Shown: piece by piece, positions 62,036 through 64,000 of the stretch
Numbering within the stretch: position 1 is the stretch's first letter
Layout of the letters: every line of letters begins with the position of its first letter
From: Methylosinus trichosporium OB3b
GTDB taxonomy: Bacteria > Pseudomonadota > Alphaproteobacteria > Rhizobiales > Beijerinckiaceae
Direction of reading: 5' to 3'
Length of the DNA stretch: 64,000 nt
NCBI RefSeq assembly: GCF_002752655.1
Contig: NZ_CP023737.1
Coordinates: 2,442,001 to 2,506,000 of the forward strand
Notes under the pieces: model-generated
What the model was told of the DNA's origin: nothing
What the model saw: the letters and a program-made list of their open reading frames with translations, nothing else
The model's database searches: none
Translations under genes and position numbers: made by a program

Positions 62036-62368
62036 TCAGAAGATGTTGTCGCGGCGTTTATAGATGATCGTACGATTTTCGGCGAAGGGTGGGAGGATGA
62101 CGGCCTCCCGCCACTTTCGATCGAAGCCCGGTAGGGCCTCGAGGCGCGTCATGAGGTTCTCAAAGCCTGAAATTTCCTCATGAATAGTTCGGATTTGCTC
62201 GTCGCCCTCAGGCCCTGCCACGATGTCGCAGCAGACGAGATCGGTGGTGAGTTCGTCTATCTTGTAGGCGACGACGACGCTCACCTCATCGAGTGAGATT
62301 TTCTCGGTTCCTTCGGACGTGACGATCGCAAACTCATTCTCGGTGGTTATGATCTTTGGCTTGCACAT
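62036..62368 (-). CDS. Small acidic hypothetical protein (immunity-like pattern)
   Basis: A 110-residue cytosolic protein with ISLDEVSVVVAYKIDELTTD, LVCCDIVAGPEGDEQIRTIH and GFENLMTRLEALPGFDRKWR. The pattern (an Ile-Trp/Ser-containing start, then FENLMTRLEALPGF) resembles small proteins seen widely in proteobacteria, some acting as immunity proteins, but I do not assign it. It is less GC-rich than neighbours and lies between the Kef tail copy and a REP doublet. Confidence 0.65.
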   Translation of the reverse strand: MCKPKIITTENEFAIVTSEGTEKISLDEVSVVVAYKIDELTTDLVCCDIVAGPEGDEQIRTIHEEISGFENLMTRLEALPGFDRKWREAVILPPFAENRTIIYKRRDNIF

Positions 62369-62451
62369 CGAACGTCCATCCGGGTAGTAACTCGTCGAAG
62401 CGCATCGAGACCGACTTCACGCACGGCCGACCGATCGACGAAAAGGGCGCT

Positions 62452-62644
62452 CCCTTCTCCCGCTCGCGGGAGAAGCTGGCCCGACGAAGTCGGGTCGGAT
62501 GAGGGTCCGCGCCGGAAAACCCCGATCGAAGTCAATGTGAAGCGACGAAAACCTGGGTGAAACCTCAAGGACCCTCATCCGACCCTCGCTGACGCGCGTC
62601 CCTTCTCCCGCAAGCGGGAGAAGGGACGCGCGTCGAGAGTCGGC
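62452..62644. repeat. REP-like doublet (head-to-head)
   Basis: First unit 62452-62508 (CTTCTCCCGCTCGCGGGAGAAG, CCCGACGAAGTCGGG, TCGGATGAGGGTCC); inverted second unit 62569-62629, followed by the 29-nt tail identical to 26916-26944. About 60 nt separate the units. Lies downstream of prfB. Confidence 0.85.
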
Positions 62645-62708
62645 GCACATTTTACCGACTCAGGTCGCCCGACAACCACAGGTCGGCAGAGAGGCGGCGA
62701 CGCAGCCC

Positions 62709-63840
62709 CTACTCCACATCCTCCACCTTCTCCGGTCCGCCGCCGAGCACGCGCTGCGCCAGCGAGGCCTGCATGAAATCGTCGAGCTCGCCGTCCAGAA
62801 CCTCGGACGGGGTGCCGGAGGTGTGGCCGGTGCGCAGATCCTTCACCAGCTGATAGGGCTGCAGCACATAGCTGCGGATCTGATGACCCCAGCCGATGTC
62901 GGTCTTCGACGCCTCGACGGCGTTGGCCTCCGCCTCGCGCTTCTTCAGCTCCATCTCATAGAGGCGCGCGCGCAGCATGTTCCAGGCGGTGGCGCGGTTC
63001 TTGTGCTGAGAGCGCTCGGCCTGACAGGCGACGACGATGCCGCTCGGAATATGGGTGATGCGGATCGCCGAGTCCGTCGTGTTGACGTGCTGGCCGCCCG
63101 CGCCCGAGGAGCGATAGGTGTCGATGCGGCAATCGGATTCATTGACCTGGATATCGATCTTGTCGTCGACGACCGGATAGACCCAGACCGAGGCGAAGCT
63201 CGTGTGCCGCCGCGCATTGGAGTCGAAGGGCGAGATGCGCACGAGGCGATGCACGCCGGACTCGGTCTTGGCCCAGCCATGGGCGTTCATGCCCTTGATG
63301 AGCAGCGTGGCCGATTTGATGCCGGCCTCGTCGCCGGACGTCTCCTCGATCACCTCGACCTTGAATTTCTTGCGCTCGGCCCAGCGGGCGTACATGCGGA
63401 ACAGCATGCGCGCCCAGTCGCAGCTCTCGGTGCCGCCGGCGCCCGAATGCACCTCGATATAGGTGTCGTTGCCGTCGGCCTCGCCCGAGAACAGCGCCTC
63501 GATCTGGCGCTCGCGCGCATCCTTCAGCAGCGCCTCAAGCTGGGCGATCCCTTCCTTCTCGGTGTCGGCGTCATTCTCCGATTCGCCGAGCTCGACCAGC
63601 GTCAGCGCGTCGTCGAGGTCGCGCTCGAGGCGCGCGATGGCGCCGAGCTGATCCTCGATCTGCGTGCGCTCGCGCATGATCTTCTGCGCGGCGTCGGCGT
63701 CGTTCCAGAGGGTGGGGTCCTCGACGCGGGCGTTCAGCTCGGCGAGACGGCGCGTTGCGGTCTCGACGTCAAAGATGCCTCCTCAGCAGTCCCATGGACT
63801 GCTCGATCTGTTCTTTCAGCGCAAGCGGCTCGGCGCGCAT
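62709..63840 (-). CDS. prfB: Peptide chain release factor 2 with programmed +1 frameshift
   Basis: RF2 recognises UGA and UAA stops. Codons 1-23 (start ATG at 63840, [20 protein letters not shown]) end at CTT, followed in frame by TGA at 63771-63769. Skipping one base continues with [20 protein letters not shown] and the full protein, 376 residues in total. The GGQ motif is in [20 protein letters not shown] and the UGA-reading tripeptide region precedes it (DCRIDTYR). Coding segments are 63840-63772 and 63770-62709. Without the shift only the 353-residue downstream part would be seen. Confidence 0.95.
63769..63783 (-). promoter_or_regulatory. prfB recoding signal (internal Shine-Dalgarno + CTT TGA C)
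   Basis: On the minus strand AGGAGG, then CAT, CTT, TGA and C: the internal ribosome-binding-like hexamer stimulates +1 slippage at CUU when UGA decoding is slow, giving RF2 autoregulation. Confidence 0.92.
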
Positions 63841-63929
63841 CTTTTCTCTCTGCTTTTTTGCTTATCTTCCCGCCCGCGCGAATCGCGCGCCGACGAGCCT
63901 CGGCTCTTGTCCGAGCCGCCGGTCTTAGA

Positions 63930-64000
63930 TCATGTCGAGGGAAATATGAAGCCCTTGCGCAGCGACGGCGACGCCAGCAGCGTCGCGAGCTGCGCCTGAC
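63930..64000 (-). CDS. C-terminal end of an unidentified gene
   Basis: An open minus-strand frame runs in from the right edge and ends QAQLATLLASPSLRKGFIFP-S-T before a TGA at 63930-63932. Only 22 codons are visible, so the product is unknown. It is co-directional with prfB. Confidence 0.4.
   Translation of the reverse strand, partial: QAQLATLLASPSLRKGFIFPST

Overview
The window is high-GC DNA with the gene content and synteny of an alphaproteobacterium of the order Hyphomicrobiales. It carries hopanoid genes (hpnB/hpnC), a phasin, Kup, DUF2254, DUF3126, DUF4164-zapA, divergent argH/tlpA, divergent carA/yqeY, purL-bolA-grxD and a frameshifted prfB. A methylotroph or methanotroph relative (Methylocystaceae-like) is my guess from overall style. 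No methane or methanol oxidation gene lies here, so the genus is not established.

Layout. 1-9 kb: end of a hopanoid cluster, DUF2254, kup, phasin, a Crp/Fnr regulator and a cell-wall amidase. 9-14 kb: PBP1A, an inserted MNT/HEPN pair, ccmBA and a spermidine-synthase-like protein. 14.5-18.8 kb: four co-directional lipid genes (alpha-oxoamine synthase, N-acyltransferase, dihydroceramide-desaturase-like enzyme, fatty-acid-2-hydroxylase-like enzyme) that read as a bacterial ceramide pathway with two eukaryote-like decorating enzymes. 18.9-26.9 kb: two tandem membrane histidine kinases, a TonB-plug fragment, acyl-CoA dehydrogenase and enoyl-CoA hydratase, SRAP protein and ArfB. 26.9-36.4 kb: pgk/gap, DUF4164-zapA, tag, purL-bolA-grxD. 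36.4-37.6 kb: an AT-richer patch with a small terminator-bounded gene and a winged-helix protein. 37.7-43.8 kb: NUDIX, tlpA, argH, carA, yqeY and an Hsp70-like gene. 43.8-48 kb: a ParDE module and an AT-rich two-gene unit (zinc ribbon plus TPR) of unknown function. 48.4-53.4 kb: rnd, lptC, lptA, PEBP, ald, a PRTase and an HPF/cold-shock fusion. 53.5-58.6 kb: an NAD-salvage group (hydrolase, PAS-like/PRPP synthetase fusion, pncB, a kinase-like protein, pncA). 59-64 kb: a Kef-type antiporter, vapBC, prfB.

The most unusual structure is a repeated arrangement. Two different toxin-antitoxin modules (parDE at 43.8 kb, vapBC at 61.2 kb) each sit directly behind a housekeeping gene, and each is followed by a second, diverged copy of only the 3' end of that gene, still in frame to its stop codon. 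This suggests the modules arrived together with a homologous gene tail. Two dispersed palindromic repeat families also occur. One is REP-like and often forms head-to-head doublets; the other carries the core GAGCGAGCCTTCAGGCTCGC.

Many long open frames opposite real genes (up to 828 codons, opposite PBP1A) are composition shadows and are omitted. Functions are read from motifs by eye; no database search was run.
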